Position numbers and translations under genes: made by a program. Under the pieces are notes generated by a model. That model made no database searches and was not told the origin of the DNA. It saw only the letters and a program-made list of their open reading frames with translations. From Vibrio gelatinilyticus (lineage in GTDB: Bacteria > Pseudomonadota > Gammaproteobacteria > Enterobacterales > Vibrionaceae): 64,000 bases of DNA. The DNA lies in contig NZ_JAJNNZ010000007.1 of assembly GCF_022836845.1 (NCBI RefSeq), positions 124,001-188,000 of the forward strand. The letters run 5' to 3'. Shown here in pieces: positions 58,118 to 64,000 of this stretch (position 1 is the first letter of the stretch; every line of letters begins with the position of its first letter).

Positions 58118-58155
58118 CGATTGTAAGATTCCTACTATCACAAGAAGGCTGATAT

Positions 58156-58476
58156 ATGGCAGGTATAGATAACATACGTTCTGGGCAGGCAATGGCAACA
58201 ACAAGCCGCCAGCCAGGCCGTTCTGAATCTAGTCGAAGCAATGTTAATTCAGATTCTGTTACCAAGTCGACGCACAAACAAGACGCTGTAACTCTAAGCC
58301 AGCAAGGTAAAGAGATCGGACAAATGCATCAAAAGATGGCGGCAACCCCTAGCTTTGATTCGGCTAAGGTTGCGGCAATTAAAGACGCCATTGCGAATGG
58401 CTCATATTCTGTCAACGCCGAAAAGCTTGCAGATAACATGATTAAGTTCGAAAAAGAATTCGGTGGCTTTAACTAA
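58156..58476 (+). CDS. flgM: Anti-sigma-28 factor FlgM
   Basis: Holds FliA inactive until export through the finished hook. The 106 residues are polar and disordered at the N-terminus, with the C-terminal sigma-binding part (VAAIKDAIANGSYSVNAEKL, ADNMIKFEKEF). An AAGG ribosome site lies 7 bases before the ATG. Confidence 0.96.
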   Translation: MAGIDNIRSGQAMATTSRQPGRSESSRSNVNSDSVTKSTHKQDAVTLSQQGKEIGQMHQKMAATPSFDSAKVAAIKDAIANGSYSVNAEKLADNMIKFEKEFGGFN

Positions 58477-58511
58477 ACATCACCTTATAGCAAGGCAACT
58501 TTAGGTAACTT

Positions 58512-58937
58512 ATGGCAGCTCTCGTCGATTTGGTCGATTATCAACTCAAAAACGCTCGCGCATTGTCTCGGATCTTATCTGAGGAAGCGAAAGTGATCGC
58601 CAAACGTGAGTCGCAAGAAATTAGTCGTATCGCAAAAGAAAAGATGACCGTCATTGCGCAATTGCAACAGACCGACGAACGGATCGGTCGTCATCCTGAT
58701 ATTGAACGACTCACTACTGAGCAAGTACTAAGTAGAAAAGTCGCAGACATTAAATCCATTATTTTTGACTGTCAAAAAGTCAATGATATTAATGGTGAAG
58801 CCCTGCAGCGCGCTCAGGTCAGCTTTAATAAGCTCAATAATATGATGCAGCAAAGCCATGGAAAAATTGGCATGACCTACAATGCTGAAGGGCAGACACA
58901 TACGTTGTCTACACTGGGCACCAATATCAAAGTCTAG
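58512..58937 (+). CDS. flgN: Flagellar chaperone FlgN
   Basis: Export chaperone for FlgK and FlgL. The 141 residues are mostly helical (LVDYQLKNARALSRILSEEA and following). It lies 35 bases after flgM, in the same unit, and is followed by a strong bidirectional terminator. Confidence 0.92.
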   Translation: MAALVDLVDYQLKNARALSRILSEEAKVIAKRESQEISRIAKEKMTVIAQLQQTDERIGRHPDIERLTTEQVLSRKVADIKSIIFDCQKVNDINGEALQRAQVSFNKLNNMMQQSHGKIGMTYNAEGQTHTLSTLGTNIKV

Positions 58938-58956
58938 AGAACGTCTCACCAATTGA

Positions 58957-58988
58957 AAAAAGCGGCCCGTAACTAATGGCCGCTTTTT
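58957..58988. terminator. Bidirectional terminator between flgN and flgP
   Basis: AAAAAGCGGCC and GGCCGCTTTTT form an 11-bp stem with a 10-base loop and supply a T-run to both strands. It separates the converging flgMN and flgOP units. Confidence 0.92.
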
Positions 58989-59013
58989 GTTATTCTTTAG
59001 TCATACCAAACGA

Positions 59014-59442
59014 TCAAAATAGAGTTTCACGTTTCTTTTCTGGAACACGCTGGATTTCTCCGTAATTACGCAGCCTATCCATTTTTTCGATATCTAAGGC
59101 CAATTCAGTCACGTAACTGTCACCGACTTTATAGCTGCGTACGACTTCCGCTCCTCGAATCACCCCATCGACAGCTCCTGTTGTCGATTCCACGCCCAAG
59201 CGTTGATCTTTCAGGTCGGCACGAGCTGAGACTCGCAAGCCATAAACCTGTTCAGCAAGTTCTCTGTAAGCATCGATTTTAGAGGCACGCATTGCTCTTA
59301 CGCTTTTCTCTTCTTCATTGCGTCCGGTTTGCTCACTAATACTGGCGTAGCCCACGGCGGTTAACTGGTTTTGCTCCCTCACCGCTAGCGGTTGACAGCC
59401 CAGCATCATCAATGTTGTCATGATGATCACTAAAATTCTCAT
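59014..59442 (-). CDS. flgP: Flagellar outer-membrane lipoprotein FlgP (LPP20 family)
   Basis: FlgP builds a basal-body ring outside the L ring in vibrios and Campylobacter. The 142-residue precursor has a lipobox LMMLGC (Cys near 16) and a SHS2/LPP20-like domain (IDAYRELAEQVYGLRVSARA). It lies 9 bases after flgO, with an AGGAG site upstream. Confidence 0.92.
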   Translation of the reverse strand: MRILVIIMTTLMMLGCQPLAVREQNQLTAVGYASISEQTGRNEEEKSVRAMRASKIDAYRELAEQVYGLRVSARADLKDQRLGVESTTGAVDGVIRGAEVVRSYKVGDSYVTELALDIEKMDRLRNYGEIQRVPEKKRETLF

Positions 59443-59451
59443 GCTCTACTC

Positions 59452-60087
59452 CTATGGACGCAAGATTACAGTATTTGGCGTGGTCATTGTTGGGTCTGAG
59501 CGTATCAGTACTCCATCTTCAGTGCGCATATGATTTAGAGTATCAAGATCACGTCCAATTCTGTCGGCAGGTAAGAAGCCTTGTGCCGATGCCACAACAA
59601 TGCGAGATTGCATGCCGATCACTCGAGCATTCACCAGAACGCCGCCTTCTTGACGCAACATGGTTCCAGTAAGCACATATTGAATTTGCTGCTCTTGCGC
59701 TAAGTCTTTCCAATCTCGGCTCAAGGCAAAATCACCGTTGCTTGTTACCTGAATCGACCCCGTGGTTTTAAAATCAACAACCTTGAAGCCTCGGCGCTGC
59801 AATTGGTGAATAAAGCCTTCAGAGACAGAATTACCTAACCAATTGGTGGCATCCATATTTTGCAAATCAACAAAGGACGCGACCGCAATTGGCGTACGTG
59901 CAGATACACTTGTATTCGACTGAACGAGCTCATCCGTTAGGCTTTCTACAAAAAAATCCATCGTATGGCGAGGACTCTCCATCAGCATAAACTTGCTTCC
60001 TGAGTAGGATTCCTTACCGTTATAAATCGGTGAATAAGTACAGGATGTCAGCACCATAACCGATGCTGCCAGGAGCCAGTTTTTCAT
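59452..60087 (-). CDS. flgO: Flagellar outer-membrane lipoprotein FlgO
   Basis: Vibrio H-ring lipoprotein. From the ATG at 60087 (GGAG about 8 bases upstream) it has 211 residues with a lipobox VLTSC (Cys near 16) and a FlgO domain (VSARTPIAVASFVDLQNMDA, LTGTMLRQEGGVLVNARVIG). It is the first gene of flgOP and is divergent from flgT. Confidence 0.93.
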   Translation of the reverse strand: MKNWLLAASVMVLTSCTYSPIYNGKESYSGSKFMLMESPRHTMDFFVESLTDELVQSNTSVSARTPIAVASFVDLQNMDATNWLGNSVSEGFIHQLQRRGFKVVDFKTTGSIQVTSNGDFALSRDWKDLAQEQQIQYVLTGTMLRQEGGVLVNARVIGMQSRIVVASAQGFLPADRIGRDLDTLNHMRTEDGVLIRSDPTMTTPNTVILRP

Positions 60088-60176
60088 TTCACACTCTCCA
60101 AATTCAGTTGGTTCTTGATGTTCCAATCCGGGGGGAATCTGTCTTTATGACAAATCATCCTCATGTTTTTGCAAGG

Positions 60177-60194
60177 TTGGAACAATCTTTGCTT
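60177..60194 (+). promoter_or_regulatory. Sigma-54 promoter of flgT
   Basis: TTGGAACAATCTTTGCTT has TTGG at -24, ten bases and TTGC at -12. The predicted start is near 60204, about 78 bases before flgT. It faces the flgO promoter at 60250-60266. Confidence 0.65.
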
Positions 60195-60249
60195 TTCTTA
60201 CTCTGTCCAAAATAAGAAAACCCACACCAATATTTCGCTGACAAAAACC

Positions 60250-60266
60250 TTGCAAATATTGTTCCG
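60250..60266 (-). promoter_or_regulatory. Sigma-54 promoter of flgOP
   Basis: On the minus strand CGGAACAATATTTGCAA has GG-N10-GC with TTTGC at -12. The predicted start is near 60241, about 155 bases before flgO. It lies inside the flgT leader and points towards the flgT promoter. Confidence 0.6.
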
Positions 60267-60281
60267 CATTGGAAAGTTAGT

Positions 60282-61418
60282 ATGAAAAAAATAATTAGTT
60301 CTTTGTTTTCAACAACATTAGTGATGCTAGCGAGTCAACCCATTCATGCCGCATGGTATGAGGTGACTGGCGTCTCTACCATTACCTCTTCCGAAAAAGC
60401 CGCCAGAATATACGCCCTAGAAGATGCAGTATATAAAGCCGTTGACTTCTCAGGTGCCGATATAGCAAGCCTTGCGAACTTAAGCCCGCTGTTAGAACAA
60501 GACAAACCGCAGTACCAGTTCACTGACCATGAGGTCAGACACATTATCGTTGATGATAAATTCGTAAGCGGCAATACAATGTTGGTTAAAGCGCGCATTG
60601 ATATTTACCCTACGGCAAAGGCTTGCCATAACACCCAATACAAAAAGACCTTTGGGGTGGCAATGTTTGATATTGATGATCCTCAGCAAGCCGCCATGGG
60701 GCAAGTCTACGATCTAGGGGAAGACTTTTCCTCTGTGGTTGATAAGCAACTTGCCACCCGCTCTTATAGTTTTGTTTCAGTAGGTACAACGCGTTTTGAG
60801 ATCGATAAGAGACAGCCAGAACGAGTGAAAATGATCGCAGACGATCTTGGTGCACAGTATATTTTAACAGGCCGCATCAATGACTTAACTGCAACCATTG
60901 CGGCAGGTGGTTTGTTGTCTGACGATGTCACGAACCGCCAGTTTGCCTTCGATTTATCGGTATTTGACGGTAAAACCGGACACGAAATCTTTAAAAAAGG
61001 TTACCGAGAAATTGCCGAGTGGCCTTTCGCGAAAACTAGCCGAGTTGATACTCAAAGTGCACGTTTCTGGACATCGACCTATGGGTATGTCATTCAGAAA
61101 GTTAGCCGTAACATAATGCTCGATCTTGAATCGGAGCTGTCGTGTAAAATGACTTTGCCAGAGGTCGTCGCGCGCCATGGTAATAAGGTTACTATCGATT
61201 TGGGACGAGTACACGGCGTGCAAGCTGGCGATGATTTGCAACTATGGCATACAGGTTCATTCATTGATCAAAATGGTTTGCCGCGCAATAAAGTTAGCAA
61301 AAGCGAGATTACACTCACTATCTCGAGAGTATATGAACGCGAGGCAGAAGCCACAGTCAATCAACCACAACTCGCTAGCAGCATTCAAATTGGCGACGTA
61401 ATGCACAAACAACAATAA
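60282..61418 (+). CDS. flgT: Flagellar H-ring protein FlgT
   Basis: FlgT forms the inner H ring around the LP ring in vibrios and is needed for MotX/MotY T-ring assembly. The 378-residue precursor has a signal peptide (about 1-23, ending IHAAW) and three domains, including the conserved WYEVTGVSTITSSEKAARIY and a C-terminal YTLDLGRVHG-type region (TIDLGRVHGVQAGDDLQLWH). A GGAAAG ribosome site lies 5 bases upstream. Confidence 0.93.
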   Translation: MKKIISSLFSTTLVMLASQPIHAAWYEVTGVSTITSSEKAARIYALEDAVYKAVDFSGADIASLANLSPLLEQDKPQYQFTDHEVRHIIVDDKFVSGNTMLVKARIDIYPTAKACHNTQYKKTFGVAMFDIDDPQQAAMGQVYDLGEDFSSVVDKQLATRSYSFVSVGTTRFEIDKRQPERVKMIADDLGAQYILTGRINDLTATIAAGGLLSDDVTNRQFAFDLSVFDGKTGHEIFKKGYREIAEWPFAKTSRVDTQSARFWTSTYGYVIQKVSRNIMLDLESELSCKMTLPEVVARHGNKVTIDLGRVHGVQAGDDLQLWHTGSFIDQNGLPRNKVSKSEITLTISRVYEREAEATVNQPQLASSIQIGDVMHKQQ

Positions 61419-61435
61419 TTTGTGATTATAAAGGC

Positions 61436-61463
61436 TTAACTTACTAAAATAATTGAGTATTAT
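61436..61463 (+). promoter_or_regulatory. Possible promoter of tRNA-Arg
   Basis: TTAACT (61436-61441), a 16-base spacer and TATTAT (61458-61463) resemble a sigma-70 promoter that would start transcription near 61470, three bases before the tRNA. The -35 match is modest. Confidence 0.35.
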
Positions 61464-61472
61464 TGATAACAT

Positions 61473-61549
61473 GCTCCCGTGGCACAGCTGGATAGCGCGG
61501 CCCCCTCCTAAGGGGCAGGTCACAGGTTCGAATCCTGTCGGGAGCGCCA
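61473..61549 (+). tRNA. tRNA-Arg (anticodon CCT)
   Basis: A 77-nt cloverleaf. The acceptor stem GCTCCCG pairs with CGGGAGC, followed by G and the encoded CCA. The D-arm is TGGCACAGCTGGATAGCGC-like. The anticodon stem GCCCC/GGGGC encloses loop CTCCTAA with anticodon CCT at 61507-61509. The T-arm contains GGTTCGAATCC. It reads the arginine codon AGG. tRNA-Arg genes are common integration sites for mobile elements, and the DNA just downstream is non-flagellar. Confidence 0.95.
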
Positions 61550-61557
61550 TAAAAAAA

Positions 61558-61586
61558 GGCTTAGTGAATAATGATCACTAAGCCTC
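61558..61586. terminator. Perfect hairpin after tRNA-Arg
   Basis: AGGCTTAGTGA and TCACTAAGCCT form a perfect 11-bp stem with a 7-base loop, starting 8 bases after the tRNA. A run of seven A precedes it, so on the minus strand it is a standard terminator with seven T. On the plus strand the sequence that follows is not T-rich. It may stop antisense transcription into the tRNA. Confidence 0.65.
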
Positions 61587-61680
61587 TCCCCTATTACTCA
61601 AAACAACTTAGGCTGTAACTTAGAGACTCAAAAATTTTCTGAGAGTTAACAATTCCGGGAAATATCGCGCTTATGAATTT

Positions 61681-61911
61681 ATGGCTGACGGCTCGGGGAA
61701 GTATACAGGAAAAGACGTTCAACCTATCACATGGGCAATCTCACAAGATGGATTTATCGAAGTAACGTTTGAAGATGGTTGGAAAATGTATTGGGCTCTA
61801 ATGGCCGAGCAAGAGAACAATTGGTCAATTAAAATCTATGACCGTGATGCTTCTGATTCTGAGCAATACATCTGGGCCTCAAACTTAAAAATTGAATCTA
61901 TGGCTCCTTAG
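61681..61911 (+). pseudogene. Small ORF, probably 5'-truncated, unknown function
   Basis: I do not recognise this 76-residue product (starts MADGSGKYTGKD, Trp- and acid-rich). The reading frame stays open and protein-like upstream to a stop near 61629, giving RLKNFLRVNNSGKYRAYEF before the first ATG. No ribosome site precedes that ATG. This suggests the C-terminal part of a longer gene cut off just after the tRNA. It could also be an intact small gene. Confidence 0.4.
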
Positions 61912-62270
61912 TAGTCTTTAAATCTGGTTGATTAGACTCACATTTTCCTCTCAGTCTAAGTACTAAGCCGATGAGAAAAAGTGACTCTAATTTCCAACTA
62001 TAAAGTGCTACAAAAAACGTTCTGAGTTAGAACTAGGCTCTACTGCGCTCGCGAATCGTTAGATTTCTGCTTTTGCAGGAATGACCGTATTTGTACCGGG
62101 TGCGTACGGAAAGTGCCGGCCAGCGGCGCAAAAGTAAGCCAGCAGGTAAAAACCTCTATCTGTTGGCTTACGCTTAAAAGAGAAAGGGTGTGCTAACGCT
62201 GAACGCCGTAGCACCTAGGTCGTGAGACGTCGCCTTTGTGATTAGATTGACCTAAATATCAATTCGTTGT
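61912..62270. other. Structured non-coding region after the tRNA-Arg
   Basis: A 359-base stretch without a credible gene but with several hairpins. There is a 7-bp stem around 62066-62086 (TTTCTGC/GCAGGAA). A 12-bp stem with one mismatch has GTAAGCCAGCAG against CTGTTGGCTTAC (about 62131-62171), and there is a GTGCTA/TAGCAC stem with inner pairs (about 62190-62215). The first resembles scattered GCAGGAAT-type intergenic repeats of proteobacteria. It could be a degraded repeat element or a structured RNA. Confidence 0.45.
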
Positions 62271-63272
62271 TTACTCCAACGATTTTGCAGTATCGAGCAC
62301 CGTATTCTTGAGTTCGATTGGAGTCCAATCAAATACGCTCATCGCCTCCGAGACATCCCCATTAAATGTATTACCAATATAGGGCAGCATTCCTTTTAAA
62401 TCACGGTTAAAGTTAGCCATAAACTTTAGAAAGAAACTGGGCGCAACTCTAGTGCTAACCTTTTCGTAACCATTATCTTGTAATATTTGAGCCATCTCTT
62501 GAAATGTATGGGAGCGTTGAGTGGCGACAATAAAGCGCTGTCCATCGGCTTTATCGTTTTCTAACGCCAGCACATGAATCTTAGCCACATCACGAACATC
62601 CGATATGTTGATTGCCACTTTTGGAAGCATTGGCATTTGTCCAGCCACTAGCTTACTAAATGTTGACATTGATTCACCAGATAGGTCGCCAGTCAACGAT
62701 GGTCCATAAACCGGTCCAGGGTGAATGGTGACAAGCTCTAGCCTACTCCCTCCCGTTTGCTTTTCGATAAAGTGCCAAGCGCTTTGTTCAGCTAAGGTTT
62801 TACTTTTCAAATAGGCCGAGACTCCCGGCGCATCCACTTGAGTCCAGCTATCTTTATTGATATCAATGTTACCAGTGACATCTTCTAACATGGCGACCAT
62901 AGACGAGGTCAAAACAACACGCTTAACTCCTGCGTTTTTTGCTGCATTCAGAGCTCGTAGCGTGCCTTCTACCGCAGGTTTTATGAGTTCGTTTTCATCT
63001 TTAGGCTGACTGGTGACGAAAGGAGATGCGACATGCAATACATAATCGCAACCTTGCATGGCTTCTTGCCATCCTTCGTCTTTCATTAAGTTAAGTTCGC
63101 AAAATTCCAAATTACGATTAGGGTCGACGACCGCTTCAACCGCCCGGGTAACTTGTTCTGCTTTGGAGAGGCTTCTCAACGTTCCTTTCACTTTATAACC
63201 TTGTTTCAAAAGCTCAGCAGCACAGTGTGTTCCAATATATCCAGAAACACCTGTTACCAGTACTTTTTTCAT
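62271..63272 (-). CDS. Extended SDR family NAD(P)-dependent reductase/epimerase
   Basis: A 333-residue protein with the nucleotide-binding motif TGVSGYIGTH at about 7-16, serines in LTSSMVA (about 121-127) and the catalytic pair Y154 and K158 in AYLKSK. The pattern places it with dihydroflavonol reductase-like, aldehyde/ketone reductases (GRE2/YwnB-like group). The true substrate is unknown. Its context is unrelated to flagella. A possible repeat-bearing promoter lies upstream. Confidence 0.88.
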   Translation of the reverse strand: MKKVLVTGVSGYIGTHCAAELLKQGYKVKGTLRSLSKAEQVTRAVEAVVDPNRNLEFCELNLMKDEGWQEAMQGCDYVLHVASPFVTSQPKDENELIKPAVEGTLRALNAAKNAGVKRVVLTSSMVAMLEDVTGNIDINKDSWTQVDAPGVSAYLKSKTLAEQSAWHFIEKQTGGSRLELVTIHPGPVYGPSLTGDLSGESMSTFSKLVAGQMPMLPKVAINISDVRDVAKIHVLALENDKADGQRFIVATQRSHTFQEMAQILQDNGYEKVSTRVAPSFFLKFMANFNRDLKGMLPYIGNTFNGDVSEAMSVFDWTPIELKNTVLDTAKSLE

Positions 63273-63623
63273 GGCATTACGTCCTTTTAAATAAGCGTAT
63301 TATTCAATGTTAGGGTAATTTAACGATTACACAAGATGGTAGCATCATGATTGTACACAAGGTCATCGAGCCAAATTTATGAGGTGTGGCGGCATATGGC
63401 AGAAAGTTCCATTTAGGCAACGTGAACATTCTTGCTAAATGAGTGAACTGAAACAGAGAGAATATCTTGCTTAATGGGCTTCTAATGCGCCATGAGTTAG
63501 GAGCAGAAGAGTGACCAGGATGGTATTACCCTTCTGACCCGGTCACATTTTTAACGCATAGCGTGCCATTAGCTTTAAAACAAACTATCTTTATAGCGTT
63601 CTTTCTCAAACAAAGGCAGTTGG
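63273..63623. other. Intergenic region upstream of the SDR gene
   Basis: This 351-base gap holds the possible promoter and repeat of the reductase gene, and a GTGACC/GGTCAC stem (63511-63546) with a short T-run on the plus strand. No convincing gene is seen; the minus-strand frame at 63526-63747 overlaps the small plus-strand ORF and looks like chance. Confidence 0.5.
63307..63361 (-). promoter_or_regulatory. Direct repeat and possible promoter upstream of the SDR gene
   Basis: On the minus strand CTTGTGTA-type repeats occur at 63325-63335 and 63349-63361, about 24 bases apart. The inner copy overlaps a TTGTGT that stands 16 bases before TAACAT, a possible -35/-10 pair for the reductase. Such a layout suits an operator of a dimeric regulator. 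Evidence is weak. Confidence 0.3.
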
Positions 63624-63824
63624 ATGAATAAGTGCAATAAACAGTGTGAAAACTACAGTGAAAATACAGCGACTTGCAAGCTTGTTGAAAGTCGCTCTCA
63701 TGCTGAGTTAGAAGCGTTGATGAATGCTCCTCCAGAAAAACTCGCAAACTTTTTACTTAAACATGATTGTAATGGTGACTTTTTTTCGATGTACAAAAAG
63801 TCAATATCCTCGAATAGCTTTTAA
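63624..63824 (+). CDS. Small cysteine-containing hypothetical protein
   Basis: I do not recognise this 66-residue product. An AAAGG ribosome site lies 7 bases before the ATG. The N-terminus has cysteines at 4, 8 and 18 (CNKQC.........C), and another is at 49, which might bind a metal. The rest is helical and acidic to basic. It is probably real because of the ribosome site and codon use. The 176 bases after it to the window end show nothing I can name. Confidence 0.45.
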   Translation: MNKCNKQCENYSENTATCKLVESRSHAELEALMNAPPEKLANFLLKHDCNGDFFSMYKKSISSNSF

Positions 63825-64000
63825 TAGCGAACCGATAATGGTTACATAGAGGGCATAAATACCGAGATCATGACGATGAGTTCATTTGGGGGAAACCTTT
63901 GCTGCATATTGTGGGTCTTAGCGCTCAAATGCAATTATAAGTAGCCCACCGACATGCAAGGCGAATTTTATAGACGTATTGAAACTAAGTACTAAACTAA

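Noticed and set aside
61950..62215. Possible integron attC site
   Set aside because: GTTAGAT-like and TTAAC-like cores occur, but no properly spaced R'/R'' pair or typical cassette structure is seen. Kept only as a structured region.
63526..63747. 73-codon minus-strand frame
   Set aside because: Overlaps the plus-strand small ORF that has a better ribosome site, and its Phe/Cys/Ser-rich product resembles an antisense translation.
1..64000. CRISPR arrays, IS elements, prophage or toxin-antitoxin modules
   Set aside because: No regularly spaced repeats, transposase, integrase or toxin-like frames were found in reading both strands.

Overview
The window is a chromosomal segment from a member of the Vibrionaceae, most probably the genus Vibrio. 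The evidence is a polar-flagellum gene order with genes typical of that group: FlrA/FlrB/FlrC regulators, FlhF/FlhG polar landmark proteins, several flagellins, FlaG/FlaI, the H-ring/T-ring accessory genes flgO, flgP and flgT, and the ParC/ParP system that places chemotaxis arrays at the pole. I cannot name the species from sequence alone. There is no rRNA, CRISPR array, insertion sequence or prophage in the window.

Layout. Positions 1-5844 (minus strand) hold a cytochrome c maturation (System I) operon read ccmA-B-C-D-E-F-G-H, with the first codons of ccmI running off the left edge. Positions 6051-18684 (minus) hold flhA-flhF-flhG-fliA-cheY-cheZ-cheA-cheB-parC-parP-cheW-DUF2802, covering export gate, polar placement, sigma-28 and the chemotaxis core. 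Positions 18801-31766 (minus) hold the basal body and export operon fliE-F-G-H-I-J / fliK-L-M-N-O-P-Q-R-flhB. Positions 31880-36043 encode the regulators flrA and flrBC. Positions 36281-43766 hold flaG-fliD-flaI-fliS and three flagellin genes. Positions 44227-55112 hold the axial genes flgBCDE, flgFGHIJ and flgKL. Positions 55424-57247 are cheV-cheR. The plus-strand genes flgA, flgM and flgN follow (57339-58937), then flgP-flgO (minus) and flgT (plus). A tRNA-Arg(CCT) gene at 61473-61549 marks the end of the flagellar block. Beyond it lie a probably truncated small ORF, a hairpin-rich non-coding stretch, an extended SDR reductase gene and a small cysteine-containing ORF.

Regulation read from sequence. 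Good sigma-54 type promoters (GG-N10-GC with TGGCA/TTGC-like flanks) lie upstream of flrB, fliE, fliK, flhA, flgB, flgF, flgK, flgT and flgO, with a variant upstream of the third flagellin. Sigma-28 type promoters (TAAAG..-N11-G.CG.TA.) lie upstream of two flagellins and of flgM. This matches the Vibrio hierarchy FlrA (class I), FlrBC (class II), hook-basal body (class III), late flagellins and flgM (class IV). Intrinsic terminators lie after fliS, after the second flagellin, after flgJ, after flgE, after cheR and between flgN and flgP.

Most of the window is an ordinary, complete and uninterrupted vibrio polar flagellar cluster. The less ordinary items are: three tandem [16 protein letters not shown] repeats in CheA; a repeated PGWT.TASGTL.DSY segment in FliD; NPEH in place of NPTH at the FlhB cleavage site; face-to-face sigma-54 promoters between flgO and flgT; a 15-bp inverted repeat across the flrA leader; a TTGCCAC tandem repeat upstream of flgF; and the structured non-coding region downstream of the tRNA. 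I did not find a clear candidate for a wholly undescribed system.
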